Position numbers and translations under genes: made by a program. This document shows positions 1 to 8,393 of a stretch of DNA of 64,000 bases, piece by piece. Source of the DNA: Streptomyces zhaozhouensis (GTDB lineage: Bacteria > Actinomycetota > Actinomycetes > Streptomycetales > Streptomycetaceae); contig NZ_OCNE01000014.1 of the NCBI RefSeq assembly GCF_900230195.1, positions 118,041-182,040 of the forward strand, given 5' to 3'. Positions within the stretch are counted from its first letter, which is position 1; every line of letters starts with the position of its first letter. The notes below the pieces were generated by a model. It was not told where the DNA came from and did no database searches. It saw nothing but the letters and a program-made list of their open reading frames with translations.

Positions 1-745
1 GTCCGGCGGCGGTGTGGCCGGCGCGCAGCCGCGCGACCAGCACCCGGCCGTACCAGAATCCGGGGAGGCTCAGCGCCGCGTCGTCGCCGTCGGTGCGCGG
101 CCTGACCGGCGGGGACGCCGACTCGTAGGCGCTCCAGGTGCGGTGGGAGAGCCACCACAGCAGGACCAGCAGCGCCACGGGCAGCAGGCTGCCGAGCAGC
201 AGCCGGCGGCCGGGCTGCCCCCACCAGGGGTCGGTCGCCCAGGGCTCGATCCAGGCGGCGCTCCGCGCACAGGGCTCCGCCCCGGCGCACTGCCAGGCGA
301 CCAGGTCCAGGGAGACGGCGCACGCGCCGGCGGTCAGGAGCACGGTGAGGGACAGCGCGGTCAGCCGCACCAGCAGGTCGTAGTGGCGGTTGGTGCGCTC
401 CCCCGTGCGGCCCGAGGGGCGCATCCAGTGCGCCACGTTGACGATCATGAACGGCAGGAGCAGCAGCCACAGCGCCCGAGTGCCGTTCCCCGAGGTGAGG
501 TTGGACCAGGAGTAGGCCTCGCGGACGGGGCGCGCGTCGTCCCAGGGCCGGTCGTCCAGGTCGTCCGTTCTGCGGTGGACGCTGGCGGTCGCGTCGCCCG
601 TGATCCGGGTGGTGCGGGCGTCCTCCAGCATCTGCTGCGGGGTGGCTCCGCCGACGCCGTGGACCAGTAACTCCATGGCGGGCTCCGGCCCTCCGAGCCC
701 TCGCGCCCCGGACGCGCCCTCCCCCACCGACTGCCGATCCGTCAT
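1..745 (-). CDS. Integral membrane protein with N-terminal HGVGG hydrolase-like motif (3' end outside window)
   Basis: This is the N-terminal 248 residues of a gene that runs off the left edge. The ATG at 745 is chosen because a GGGGAG ribosome-binding site lies just upstream; an internal ATG at 676 is an alternative. After about 23 residues the protein reads ELLVHGVGGATPQQML, resembling the oxyanion-loop start of an alpha/beta-hydrolase. Three hydrophobic segments follow, roughly residues 80-100, 118-145 and 170-190. I recall similar proteins in Streptomyces annotated only as integral membrane proteins, with no proven function. It is transcribed away from the DeoR gene at 880. Catalytic residues, if any, are outside the window. 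Confidence 0.7.
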   Translation of the reverse strand, partial: MTDRQSVGEGASGARGLGGPEPAMELLVHGVGGATPQQMLEDARTTRITGDATASVHRRTDDLDDRPWDDARPVREAYSWSNLTSGNGTRALWLLLLPFMIVNVAHWMRPSGRTGERTNRHYDLLVRLTALSLTVLLTAGACAVSLDLVAWQCAGAEPCARSAAWIEPWATDPWWGQPGRRLLLGSLLPVALLVLLWWLSHRTWSAYESASPPVRPRTDGDDAALSLPGFWYGRVLVARLRAGHTAAG

Positions 746-879
746 CGTCTCCCCTGCCCGGCACGCACCCCGCGTGCCTGCCTGTCTGGATCTCTCTCCC
801 GCGAGGCCGTGGTGAACCGCCTCCGAGGGGTTGATGTCACCATGGCAGGATGTGGCGCACCGAGGAGGTGGAAGGTCCT

Positions 880-1728
880 GTGAGCGACAACCAGAACCTG
901 CTGGCGGGCCAGCGGCGGGCGCTCATCCTGGACGAGGTGCGCCGCAGGGGCGGCATCCGGGTGAGCGAGCTGACACGCATGTTGCAGGTTTCGGACATGA
1001 CGGTCCGTCGGGACCTCGACGTGCTGGCCAGGCAGGGGGCGTTGGAGAAGGTGCACGGCGGGGCCGTGCCGGTTCCCGAACGCCGCACGCACGAGCCCGG
1101 ATTCGAGGCGAAGTCGGCGCTGGAGCTGTCGGCCAAGAGCGCGATCGCCCGGTCGGCGGCGAGCCTGGCCACCCCGGGGAGCGCGGTGGCGCTGTCCGGT
1201 GGCACCACGACCTTCGCCGTGGCGCACGAGCTGCTTGAGGTGCCGGAGTTGACGGTGGTGACCAACTCCGTGCGGGTCGCCGACGTGTTCCACCACGCGC
1301 GGCAGGCGGGCGACGCGGGCGCCGGGCAGGACGGGGGCGACGCGGCGCGGGTGGTGCTCACCGGCGGGGTGCGCACGCCGTCGGACTCGCTGGTGGGTCC
1401 GGTGGCGGACGCGGCGATCGCCTCGCTCCACTTCGACGTGCTCTTCCTCGGGGTGCACGGGATCTCGGTCGAGGCGGGCCTCTCCACGCCGAACCTGGCG
1501 GAGGCGGAGACCAACCGGCACTTCATCCGTTCGGCGCGGCGGGTGGTGGTGGTCGCCGACCACACCAAGTGGGGGACGACGGGGCTGAGTTCGTTCGCCT
1601 CGCTGGATGACGTGGACACCTGGGTGACGGACGGCGGGCTGCCGGACTCCGACCGCGAGGAGGTCGGGGCGCACCTGGCCGAGCTGCTGATCGCGGGCGG
1701 CGAGACGCCGGACCAGCGCCCGGCCTAG
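880..1728 (+). CDS. DeoR/GlpR-family transcriptional regulator
   Basis: A 282-residue DNA-binding repressor of the DeoR family, which usually controls sugar or sugar-phosphate catabolism. An N-terminal helix-turn-helix (about residues 10-60, including VSELTRMLQVSDMTVRRDL) is followed by the GALEKVHGGAVPV linker typical of the family and a phosphosugar-isomerase-like sensor domain (about 80-240) with SGGTTT and DHTKWG motifs. The GTG at 880 is preferred because GGAGG and GGAAGG lie just upstream; an ATG at 850 is possible. A short insertion rich in Gly and Asp near residue 145 is unusual. No catabolic gene lies beside it, so its effector cannot be inferred. Confidence 0.9.
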   Translation: MSDNQNLLAGQRRALILDEVRRRGGIRVSELTRMLQVSDMTVRRDLDVLARQGALEKVHGGAVPVPERRTHEPGFEAKSALELSAKSAIARSAASLATPGSAVALSGGTTTFAVAHELLEVPELTVVTNSVRVADVFHHARQAGDAGAGQDGGDAARVVLTGGVRTPSDSLVGPVADAAIASLHFDVLFLGVHGISVEAGLSTPNLAEAETNRHFIRSARRVVVVADHTKWGTTGLSSFASLDDVDTWVTDGGLPDSDREEVGAHLAELLIAGGETPDQRPA

Positions 1729-1795
1729 AGGCGGGTCGCCGCCCCGGCTCCCGGCTTCGGCCGGATTGTCAGTGGCCGCTGCCAGAATCGCCCGC

Positions 1796-3439
1796 GTGAG
1801 CGAGGAGCGGGTGGCGCACTGCGCGTTGGCTGAGTATCCGGACGGCTCGGCGCGGGTCTGCCCGCTGGACGCCGGGGGCCGTCCGGCCGGCGCGGTGCGG
1901 GCGGAGCGGGACGCGGTGGCGGCGGTGCGCGGACGGCCGTGGGTGACGCGCTGGGTGTGGCGGGCGACGGCCGCGGTCTACCCGGAGCTGCTGGCCGCCG
2001 GGGTGCGGGTGGAGCGGTGCCATGACGTGGAGGCGGCGGAGGCGCTGCTGCTGGGGCACGAGGGGGCGTGGGGGCGGCCCCGTTCCCTGGCGGCGGCGTG
2101 GGCGCGGCTGCGGAGGCTCCCGGAGCCGGCCGATCCACCGCCGGGCGCGCCGAACGAGCAGCCGTCGCTCTTCGAGGCGGCGCCGGCCCCGCTGCCGGGG
2201 GAAGCGGACCCGATGGAGGCGCTGCTGGCGGTGTACGCCGGGCAGCGCGAGCGGACCGGCCTGGCGCGGCATCCGGAGCGGATGCGGCTGCTGCTGGCGG
2301 CGGAGTCGGCGGGGACGCTGGTCGCGGCCGAGCTCCGGGCGGCGGGCCTGCCGTGGCGGGCCGACATCCATCGGCGGCTGCTGGACGAGCTGTTGGGCGA
2401 GCGCTACCCCGGCGGGTCGGAGCCCCGGCGGCTCGCGGAGCTGGCCGAGGAGGTCTCCTCGGCGTTCGGCGGCGGCGCCCGGGTGCGGCCCGATCTGCCG
2501 GCGGAGGTGATACGGGCGTTCGCCAGGGCCGGGATCCGGATCGGCAGCACCCGCGCGTGGGAGCTGCGGGAGGTGGACCATCCGGCGGTGGCGCCGCTGC
2601 TGGAGTACAAGCGGCTGTACCGGATCTGGACGGCGCACGGCTGGTCCTGGCTGCGGGAGTGGGTGCGGGACGGGAGGTTCCGCACGGAGTACGTGGTGGG
2701 CGGCACGATGTCGGGCCGGTGGACGACGCACGGCGGCGGCGCGTTGCAGATCCCGAAGGTGGTGCGCCGCGCGGTGGTGGCCGACCCGGGGTGGCGGCTG
2801 GTGGTGGCGGACGCCGCCCAGTTGGAGCCCCGGGTGCTGGCGGCGATCTCCCGCGACCGCGGCCTGATGGCGGTGGCGGCCGGCCCGGAGGACCTGTACG
2901 GCCGGCTGGCCGGGCAGGCGGGGGGCTGGGACCGTGCGGCGGCCAAGCTGGCGCTGCTGGGCGCGATCTACGGCCAGACCTCGGGCGACGGACTGCGTCA
3001 TCTGGCCGATCTGCGGCGGCGGTTCCCGGCCGCGGTGGCCTGCGTCGACGAGGCGGCCCGCGCCGGGGAGCGCGGCGAGCCGGTCCGCACCTGGCTGGGG
3101 CGCACCTCCCCGGCGGGGGACGAGGACGCCCCGGGGGTGGGGGCCTCGGCGCGGGCCAGGGGCCGCTTCACGCGGAACTTCGTGGTCCAGGGGTCGGCGG
3201 CCGACTGGGCGCTGCTGCTGTTGGCCGCGCTGCGCAGGGAGCTGCGGGGGTGCGCGGCGGAGCTGGTCTTCTTCCAGCACGACGAGGTGGTGGTGCACTG
3301 CCCCGCGGAGGAGGCGGAGCGCGTGGTGGCGGCCGTGGCCGAGGCGGCCGCCTCGGCGGGGCGGCTGGCCTTCGGGGAGGTGCCGGTGGCGTTCCCGTTC
3401 ACGACGGCGACGGTCACGTGCTACGCCGACGCGAAGTAG
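1796..3439 (+). CDS. Family A DNA polymerase-like protein (3'-5' exonuclease/polymerase type)
   Basis: A 547-residue protein of the actinobacterial 'bifunctional 3'-5' exonuclease/DNA polymerase' group. It is much shorter than Pol I and has no 5' nuclease domain. The C-terminal half carries family A polymerase motifs: motif A reads DAAQLEPR in place of the usual DYSQIELR, motif B has R-x3-K-x7-YG (RAAAKLALLGAIYG), and motif C is QHDEVVVH. The N-terminal half (about 1-190) is a degenerate exonuclease-like region. The metal-binding Asp of motif A and the Asp-Glu of motif C are kept. The start is uncertain; GTG at 1796 is chosen because relatives begin near here. Other candidates are 1766, 1772 and 1814. 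Confidence 0.82.
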   Translation: MSEERVAHCALAEYPDGSARVCPLDAGGRPAGAVRAERDAVAAVRGRPWVTRWVWRATAAVYPELLAAGVRVERCHDVEAAEALLLGHEGAWGRPRSLAAAWARLRRLPEPADPPPGAPNEQPSLFEAAPAPLPGEADPMEALLAVYAGQRERTGLARHPERMRLLLAAESAGTLVAAELRAAGLPWRADIHRRLLDELLGERYPGGSEPRRLAELAEEVSSAFGGGARVRPDLPAEVIRAFARAGIRIGSTRAWELREVDHPAVAPLLEYKRLYRIWTAHGWSWLREWVRDGRFRTEYVVGGTMSGRWTTHGGGALQIPKVVRRAVVADPGWRLVVADAAQLEPRVLAAISRDRGLMAVAAGPEDLYGRLAGQAGGWDRAAAKLALLGAIYGQTSGDGLRHLADLRRRFPAAVACVDEAARAGERGEPVRTWLGRTSPAGDEDAPGVGASARARGRFTRNFVVQGSAADWALLLLAALRRELRGCAAELVFFQHDEVVVHCPAEEAERVVAAVAEAAASAGRLAFGEVPVAFPFTTATVTCYADAK

Positions 3440-3440
3440 G

Positions 3441-3471
3441 CGGGGGCGGCCGGCCGTTCCCGGCGCCCCCG
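3441..3471 (+). terminator. Candidate hairpin after the polymerase-like gene
   Basis: An 8-bp inverted repeat (3441-3448 with 3464-3471, CGGGGGCG/CGCCCCCG) around a 15-nt loop begins a few bases after the stop codon. There is no U-tract, as is usual in high-GC actinomycetes. It could end transcription of the upstream gene. Confidence 0.4.
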
Positions 3472-3677
3472 GCGGCTCCCCACCGGGTCTGGCTCGCCCC
3501 CCGAGGCGAGCCGGGCCCTGCTTCCTCCCGCCGGGCCCAGCGTGCGCCCCCCGGGCCGGGACCCCACCCGGGCGGGGCCCCGCCGCACCGATGAGTTTCC
3601 GCGGCCGGCCCGGTCTGCCCTTCCGGTGGTCGTCCACAGGGGACGGGCGCCGGACACCGAGGAAGGGCGAGAAGGAC

Positions 3678-4049
3678 ATGCCACACGAGAACGTCAACGG
3701 CCTGGGCATCCTGGTCTGCGGCACGGACGTCGAGAAGCTCGTCGCCTGGTACCGGGCGGCGTTGGAGCCGCTGGGCGCCCGTTGGGAGGAGCATCTGCTG
3801 ACGGTCGGCCCCGGCGCCGTCATCGGCTTCGACCAGCGGGACGACGTCGCCGAGCGGGCGGCCGAGCCGGGCCGGATGCTGGTGAACATCACGGTGCGGG
3901 ACATCCGCGCCGCCGAGCGCCATCTGAACGCGCTCGGCGTGACCTGGGTGCGGCCGGTGGAGGAGGCGGGCGACGGCTGGTACTTCTCCACGATCACCGA
4001 CCCGGTGGGCAACTACCTCCAGTTCCTCCAGGGGCCGGTCGAGCCGTGA
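3678..4049 (+). CDS. VOC (glyoxalase/bleomycin-resistance fold) family protein
   Basis: A 123-residue single-domain protein of the vicinal oxygen chelate superfamily. The beta-alpha-beta-beta-beta layout is visible: NGLGILVCGTDVEKLVAWYR at the start and DPVGNYLQFLQ at the end, the latter being the typical last strand of the fold. The ATG at 3678 follows GGGCGAGAAGGAC, a reasonable ribosome-binding site. The substrate is unknown: members may bind antibiotics, act as glyoxalases or dioxygenases, or have no enzymatic role. It is convergent with the MocR gene, with only 10 nt between them. Confidence 0.8.
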   Translation: MPHENVNGLGILVCGTDVEKLVAWYRAALEPLGARWEEHLLTVGPGAVIGFDQRDDVAERAAEPGRMLVNITVRDIRAAERHLNALGVTWVRPVEEAGDGWYFSTITDPVGNYLQFLQGPVEP

Positions 4050-4059
4050 GGCGCGGCGG

Positions 4060-5565
4060 TCAGCTGGTGTAGCCGGCGGGCAGCTGCTGGTCGGGGACGC
4101 CGTGGCGGGCGACGGCCTCGGCGGCCCGCGCCAGCCGGGCGGCGGCCTCGTCGGCGACGGGGCCCCGCACGGTGAACGGCAGCCGGACATAGCCCTCGAA
4201 GGCGCCGTCGACGCCGAAGCGCGGCCCCGACGGCAGCCGCACGCCGCACCGTTCGCCGGCCTCGGCGATCCGGGAGCCGGAGAGGCCGCCGGTGCGCACC
4301 CACAGGGTCAGCCCGCCGGGCGGCACGGCGAACTCCCAGTCCGGCAGCCGCCGGCGCAGCGCCCGCACCAGGTCGGCGCGGCTGGCCCCGATCTCGTCGC
4401 GGCGCTGGGCGACCGCGTCGTGCCAGCCGCCCGAGGTCAGCAGCCAGGTGACGGCGAGCTGTTCGAGGACGGGGCTGCCGAGGTCGGCGTAGGCGCGGCG
4501 GGAGATCAGGCCCCTGATCACCTCGGGGGCGGCGCGGACCCAGCCGATGCGCAACCCGGCCCAGATCGACTTGCTGGCCGAGCCGACGGTGATGACGCCG
4601 GCGCCGCCGTGGTCGAAGGCGCTCATCGGGCGCGGCATCCGGCGGGCCGGCTCCTCGTCCAGCGCGAGGTCGACCATCGTCTCGTCGACGACCAGCGTGG
4701 TGCCGGCGGACCTGGCGGCGGACACCAGCTCGCGGCGGCGTTCCTCGTCGGCGAGGGCGCCGGTCGGGTTGTGGAAGTCGGCGACCACGTAGGCCATGCG
4801 CGGCGCCGCCTCGGTGAGGGTGCGCCGCCAGGCGGCGAGGTCCCAGTGGGGCGCGGCTCCCGTCATCGGCACGGGGATCAGCCGCGCGCCCGCGTCACGC
4901 ATCAGCTGGAGGACGTTGGCGTAGGAGGGGTGCTCGACGGCGACCCGCTCCCCCGCGGCGAACATCCGGCACAGCGCGGCCATCGCGCCCATGGCGCCGG
5001 TGGTGACCATGATCTGCTCCGGCATGGTGGGCACGCCGCGCTCGGTGTAGCGGTCTGCGAGGGCCCGGCGCAGGGCGGGCAGGCCCGCCGGGAAGTCGCC
5101 GTGGGTGGCGGCGGCGGGCGGGAGTTCGGCGAGCGCGGCCTGGCAGGCGCGGGTCAGCCAGGGCTCGGGCGCGGGGAGCGCGGCGCAGCCGAGGTCGATC
5201 ATCGAGCCGACGGCCTCGGGCGGCAGCGGCTCCAGGCCGCGCGCCGGCAGCGGGCGGCCGGCGGGGACGGCCGTCCAACTGCCCGCGCCACGCCGGGACT
5301 CCAGGAAGCCCTCGCCGCGCAGCGCCTCGAAGGCGGCGGCCACGGTGGTCCTGCTGACGGCGAGGGCGCCGGCCAGCTCGCGCTCGGCCGGCAGCCGCGC
5401 GCCGACCGGGACGCGGCCCTCCAGCACCAGCAGCCGCACGCCGTCGGCGAGGGCGCGATAGGCGGGGGTCTTCCGGGAGCCGCCGGAGGTCCGGCCGTAG
5501 CCGTCCTGGGAGTGGAGCAGCCGCGCGAGTTGGCCGGTTCCGACCGTCGAGGTCCACTCAGCCAT
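4060..5565 (-). CDS. MocR-type regulator: GntR winged helix fused to a class I aminotransferase domain
   Basis: A 501-residue PLP-dependent transcription factor of the MocR/PdxR type. Residues about 25-95 form a GntR winged helix (PAYRALADGVRLLVLEGR, then LPAERELAGALAVSRTTV). The rest is a fold-type I aminotransferase domain; the likely PLP lysine is in SASKSIWAGLRIGW. It is divergent from a YczE-family membrane protein gene, an association known for MocR regulators. In PdxR-type members the protein senses PLP and controls pyridoxal metabolism, but the ligand here is not shown. GGTCCAC direct repeats flank its start codon, suggesting autoregulation. Confidence 0.92.
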   Translation of the reverse strand: MAEWTSTVGTGQLARLLHSQDGYGRTSGGSRKTPAYRALADGVRLLVLEGRVPVGARLPAERELAGALAVSRTTVAAAFEALRGEGFLESRRGAGSWTAVPAGRPLPARGLEPLPPEAVGSMIDLGCAALPAPEPWLTRACQAALAELPPAAATHGDFPAGLPALRRALADRYTERGVPTMPEQIMVTTGAMGAMAALCRMFAAGERVAVEHPSYANVLQLMRDAGARLIPVPMTGAAPHWDLAAWRRTLTEAAPRMAYVVADFHNPTGALADEERRRELVSAARSAGTTLVVDETMVDLALDEEPARRMPRPMSAFDHGGAGVITVGSASKSIWAGLRIGWVRAAPEVIRGLISRRAYADLGSPVLEQLAVTWLLTSGGWHDAVAQRRDEIGASRADLVRALRRRLPDWEFAVPPGGLTLWVRTGGLSGSRIAEAGERCGVRLPSGPRFGVDGAFEGYVRLPFTVRGPVADEAAARLARAAEAVARHGVPDQQLPAGYTS

Positions 5566-5646
5566 GAAAATCGGTCCACCTTACTCGGATTGGACGTACC
5601 ACCGACCCAAGATCAGGCCAGAGGCTAGCTCTCAGTCAGTCCAATT
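5551..5646. promoter_or_regulatory. Divergent control region of the mocR/yczE pair, with repeats
   Basis: Two GGTCCAC direct repeats (5551-5557, 5573-5579) lie 22 bp apart, about two helical turns, on either side of the mocR start codon. ATTGGAC at 5589-5595 is matched by its inverted copy GTCCAAT at 5639-5645, just ahead of the yczE gene. MocR regulators commonly bind direct repeats near their own promoters, so these are candidate operators. The assignment rests on spacing and position only. Confidence 0.4.
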
Positions 5647-5666
5647 CAACCAGAAGGACCTGCCCG

Positions 5667-6368
5667 ATGAGCCGGTTGTCACGCCGCCTGGTCCAGCTCT
5701 ACCTCGGCCTGCTGCTCTACGGCGCCAGCGCCGCACTGCTGCTGCGGGCCGGTCTGGGACTCGTCCCGTGGGACGTGTTCCACCAGGGGGTGGGCGAGAG
5801 GACCGGCCTCTCCCTCGGCCTGGTGGTCAACATCACAGGTCTGCTGCTGCTGTTGCTCTGGTGGCCGCTGCGCGAGCGCCCCGGGCTCGGCACGGTCTCC
5901 AACGTGCTGCTGGTCGGCCTCTCCCTGGACGCCACGGCCGCCCTCGTCCCGCCGGTGACCCCGCTGGCCGGGCAGATACCGCTGATGCTGGGCGCGGTGG
6001 CGCTCAACGGCCTGGCGACCGGCCTCTACCTCTCGGCCCGGTTCGGCGCCGGCCCCAGGGATGGCCTGATGACGGCGTTGAGCAGGGTCACCGGGCGCTC
6101 GGTCCGGCTGGTGCGGACGAGCATCGAGATCGCGGTCCTGGCGGTCGGCATCGCCCTCGGCGGCACGGCCGGTGCGGGGACCGTGGTCTACGCGCTGGCG
6201 ATCGGGCCGCTCGCCCAGTTCTTTCTGCGGGTCCTGGCGCGGCCCGCCGCCGGGGGCGACACGGGCGGGACAATGGATTTCGAAGACCGGGGCAAGCGGG
6301 GTACTGTACGCCTTTGGTCCCGCCGGGTGGACCGTGACAACGAGCCATCCTCTGCGGACGCCGGGTGA
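5667..6368 (+). CDS. YczE/YitT-type integral membrane protein
   Basis: A 233-residue polytopic membrane protein with about five hydrophobic helices in the first 195 residues and a hydrophilic tail. The motifs GLGLVPWDVFHQGV and ARFGAGPRDGLMTAL are characteristic of the YczE family. The ATG at 5667 follows AGAAGGACC. It is divergent from the MocR regulator, so it is probably regulated by it; in characterised pairs the membrane protein is thought to transport a small molecule, but this is not proven. The C-terminal 40 residues, after the last helix, look unstructured. Confidence 0.85.
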   Translation: MSRLSRRLVQLYLGLLLYGASAALLLRAGLGLVPWDVFHQGVGERTGLSLGLVVNITGLLLLLLWWPLRERPGLGTVSNVLLVGLSLDATAALVPPVTPLAGQIPLMLGAVALNGLATGLYLSARFGAGPRDGLMTALSRVTGRSVRLVRTSIEIAVLAVGIALGGTAGAGTVVYALAIGPLAQFFLRVLARPAAGGDTGGTMDFEDRGKRGTVRLWSRRVDRDNEPSSADAG

Positions 6369-6448
6369 CATCCCCTCTCAGATGTGACAAACCGGGCGAC
6401 GGTGGGTACAAGAAGGGTCGGTACGACGGGCGACGTATGACCTACGAC

Positions 6449-6475
6449 GGGAATCTTCGCCGCCGACCGGACGTT
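6449..6475 (+). promoter_or_regulatory. SigR-type promoter of rbpA
   Basis: GGGAAT at 6449-6454, exactly 18 nt, then GTT at 6473-6475. This is a full match to the GGGAAT-N18-GTT consensus of the thiol-oxidative-stress sigma factor SigR, which is known to transcribe rbpA in Streptomyces coelicolor. It lies 63 nt upstream of the rbpA start codon. Confidence 0.85.
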
Positions 6476-6537
6476 GACCTGATTGATGATGACAGCGACA
6501 CCTGTCCTGTGGGCGACCAGCCCGGGAGGCACGATTC

Positions 6538-6912
6538 ATGAGTGAGCGAGCTCTGCGTGGCACGCGGCTCGTGGTGACCAGCTACGAGACCGATCGCGGT
6601 ATCGACCTCGCGCCGCGTCAGGCGGTGGAGTACCAATGCCAGAACGGCCATCGCTTCGAGATGCCGTTCTCGGTGGAGGCCGAGATTCCTCCGGAGTGGG
6701 AGTGCAAGGTCTGCGGCTCCCAGGCCCTGCTGGTGGACGGCGAGGGCCCCGAGGAGAAGAAGGGGAAGCCCGCGCGGACGCACTGGGACATGCTGATGGA
6801 GCGGCGCACCCGCGAGGAGTTGGAAGAGGTGCTGGCCGAGCGGCTGGCGGTGCTGCGTTCCGGCGCGATGAACATCGCGGTCCACCCGCGCGACAGCCGC
6901 AAGTCCGCCTAG
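6538..6912 (+). CDS. rbpA: RNA polymerase-binding protein RbpA
   Basis: A 124-residue protein that binds RNA polymerase together with group 1/2 sigma factors and stimulates open complex formation; it is confined to Actinobacteria. Visible features are the N-terminal tail (RGTRLVVTSYETDRG), the core domain with a zinc-site-like YQCQNGH...WECKVCG pattern, the basic linker (KKGKPARTHWDML) and the C-terminal sigma-interaction helix (RRTREELEEVLAERLAVLR). The length matches the family. The ATG at 6538 follows CCCGGGAGGCACGATTC. A SigR promoter lies upstream and a strong bidirectional hairpin downstream. Confidence 0.98.
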   Translation: MSERALRGTRLVVTSYETDRGIDLAPRQAVEYQCQNGHRFEMPFSVEAEIPPEWECKVCGSQALLVDGEGPEEKKGKPARTHWDMLMERRTREELEEVLAERLAVLRSGAMNIAVHPRDSRKSA

Positions 6913-6956
6913 GCGGCCGGGCCCCCGCGCGCGGGGAGCCCCCCACAGAGACACGG

Positions 6957-6988
6957 AAGGCCCGGGTCACGTCGGTGACCCGGGCCTT
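6957..6988. terminator. Bidirectional terminator between rbpA and fxsA
   Basis: A perfect 14-bp inverted repeat (6957-6970 and 6975-6988, AAGGCCCGGGTCAC and its complement) with a GTCG tetraloop lies between the convergent rbpA and fxsA genes. The A/T ends of the stem give short runs on both strands. This is a typical factor-independent terminator for an actinomycete. Confidence 0.85.
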
Positions 6989-7021
6989 CGTGCCGTTTCC
7001 CCCCGCCGGGGATCCGGGCGG

Positions 7022-7597
7022 TCAGGGACGGCGGTCGCGGTCCTCGTCCGGCTCGTCGTCGTCGCGGACGACCTCGCCCTGGACGACACGGCCGTCCGGG
7101 TGGCGCATCCGCCGGCCGGCCTCGCCGGCCGCGCGGAAGGCGGGCCCCACCGGCCAGGTGTGCCGCTCGACGGCGCGCGCGGCGGAGCCGCGGATCAGCT
7201 TGGCGGTCGGCGGGAAGAGGCACAGCAGCGCGACCACGTCGGACAGCAGCCCGGGGAGCATCAGCAGCAGGCCGCCCAGCATGGTGAGCACCCCGCCGCC
7301 GGCGGGCGAACGGGTGCCGGGCTCGGCCGTCCCCCTGGCCTGGGCCGCCAGCCGCTGCCAGGCGCGCCGGCCGGCGTGCCGGATGACCAGCGCGCCCGCC
7401 AGTACCCCGGCGACCAGCACCAGGAAGACGGTCAGGCCACCGGCGGCCTGGCCGAGCAGCATCAGCAGCCAGATCTCCAACAGCGCCCAGGCGGCCACCG
7501 CCAGCGGCAGCAGGGCCAGCGGGCCACGGCGGCGGCCGACGGCGCGCGTCGCGCCCGTGCGTCGGCCTCTGTACGGGTCAGGACTCCCGGATGTCAT
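7022..7597 (-). CDS. fxsA: FxsA family membrane protein
   Basis: A 191-residue cytoplasmic-membrane protein of the FxsA family. Hydrophobic helices (about residues 24-45, 50-70 and 95-115) are followed by a charged cytoplasmic tail rich in Arg and Asp. The conserved helix segment LGGLLLMLPGLLSDVVALL is visible. In E. coli FxsA is linked to relief of phage T7 exclusion by the F plasmid; its role in Streptomyces is unknown. The chosen ATG at 7597 overlaps the ppm1 stop codon region by 20 nt, so the two genes are translationally linked. An upstream start at 7630 would lengthen the overlap. Confidence 0.88.
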   Translation of the reverse strand: MTSGSPDPYRGRRTGATRAVGRRRGPLALLPLAVAAWALLEIWLLMLLGQAAGGLTVFLVLVAGVLAGALVIRHAGRRAWQRLAAQARGTAEPGTRSPAGGGVLTMLGGLLLMLPGLLSDVVALLCLFPPTAKLIRGSAARAVERHTWPVGPAFRAAGEAGRRMRHPDGRVVQGEVVRDDDEPDEDRDRRP

Positions 7598-8393
7598 GGT
7601 GCAAGTGTGCCTGGCGTCGGGGCGATCCACCGAGTCGGGCGGCGATCCCCCACGCGGTCACCCGCCACAGCGCCTCGACCACGATGTCCCGGCTCATCTT
7701 GCTGTTGCCGTGGGCCCGCTCGACGAACGTGATCGGCACCTCGACCACCCGGTGCCCCGCCCGGATCGCCCGGTGGGCGAGGTCCACCTGGAAGCAGTAG
7801 CCCTGCGAGGCCACGTCGTGCAGCAGCGCCTCGTCCAGCACCCCCGCCCGGAAGGCGCGGTAGCCGCCGGTCACGTCCCTGATCGGCAGGCCGAGCACCC
7901 GCCGTGAATAGGCGCTGCCGCCCCGGGAGAGCAACTGGCGGTAGCGCGGCCAGTTGACGATCCGGCCGCCCGGCACCCAGCGGGAGCCGAGCACCACGTC
8001 GGCCGAGGCGAGAGCGGTCAGCAGCCGGGGCAGCTCCTCCGGCTGGTGCGAGCCGTCGCCGTCCATCTCCACCAGCACGCCGTAGCCGCGTTCCACGCCC
8101 CAGCGGAAACCGGCCAGGTAGGCGGCGCCCAGTCCCTCCTTGCCCGGCCGGTGCAGCACGTGGACCCCGGGGTCGGCGGCGGACAGCTCGTCGGCGAGCT
8201 TGCCGGTGCCGTCGGGGCTGTCGTCGTCGGCGACCAGCACGTCGCACGCCGGCATCAGCGCGCGCAGCCGTCTGACCAGGGGCGGGAGGTTGTCCGCCTC
8301 GTTGTACGTCGGGATGACCACCAGGACCCGGCCCAGCGGCGGAAGGCCCCGCGCGTCCTCCCTCACCCGCTCACTCCTTCCGCTCTGCGCCAC
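7578..8393 (-). CDS. ppm1: Polyprenol monophosphomannose synthase (GT2)
   Basis: A 271-residue GT2 glycosyltransferase that transfers mannose from GDP-mannose to polyprenyl phosphate on the inner membrane face, supplying the donor for protein O-mannosylation. Visible motifs are VVIPTYNEADNL, the DDDSPDGT nucleotide site (usually DDNSPDGT) and EMDGDGSHQPEELP for the metal, followed by TGGYRAFR. No C-terminal membrane helices are present, as expected for the actinobacterial two-gene arrangement. It overlaps lnt by 23 nt upstream and fxsA by 20 nt downstream, forming an operon. In mycobacteria the Lnt-like and Ppm1 parts may be fused; here they are separate. Confidence 0.93.
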   Translation of the reverse strand: MAQSGRSERVREDARGLPPLGRVLVVIPTYNEADNLPPLVRRLRALMPACDVLVADDDSPDGTGKLADELSAADPGVHVLHRPGKEGLGAAYLAGFRWGVERGYGVLVEMDGDGSHQPEELPRLLTALASADVVLGSRWVPGGRIVNWPRYRQLLSRGGSAYSRRVLGLPIRDVTGGYRAFRAGVLDEALLHDVASQGYCFQVDLAHRAIRAGHRVVEVPITFVERAHGNSKMSRDIVVEALWRVTAWGIAARLGGSPRRQAHLHHDIRES

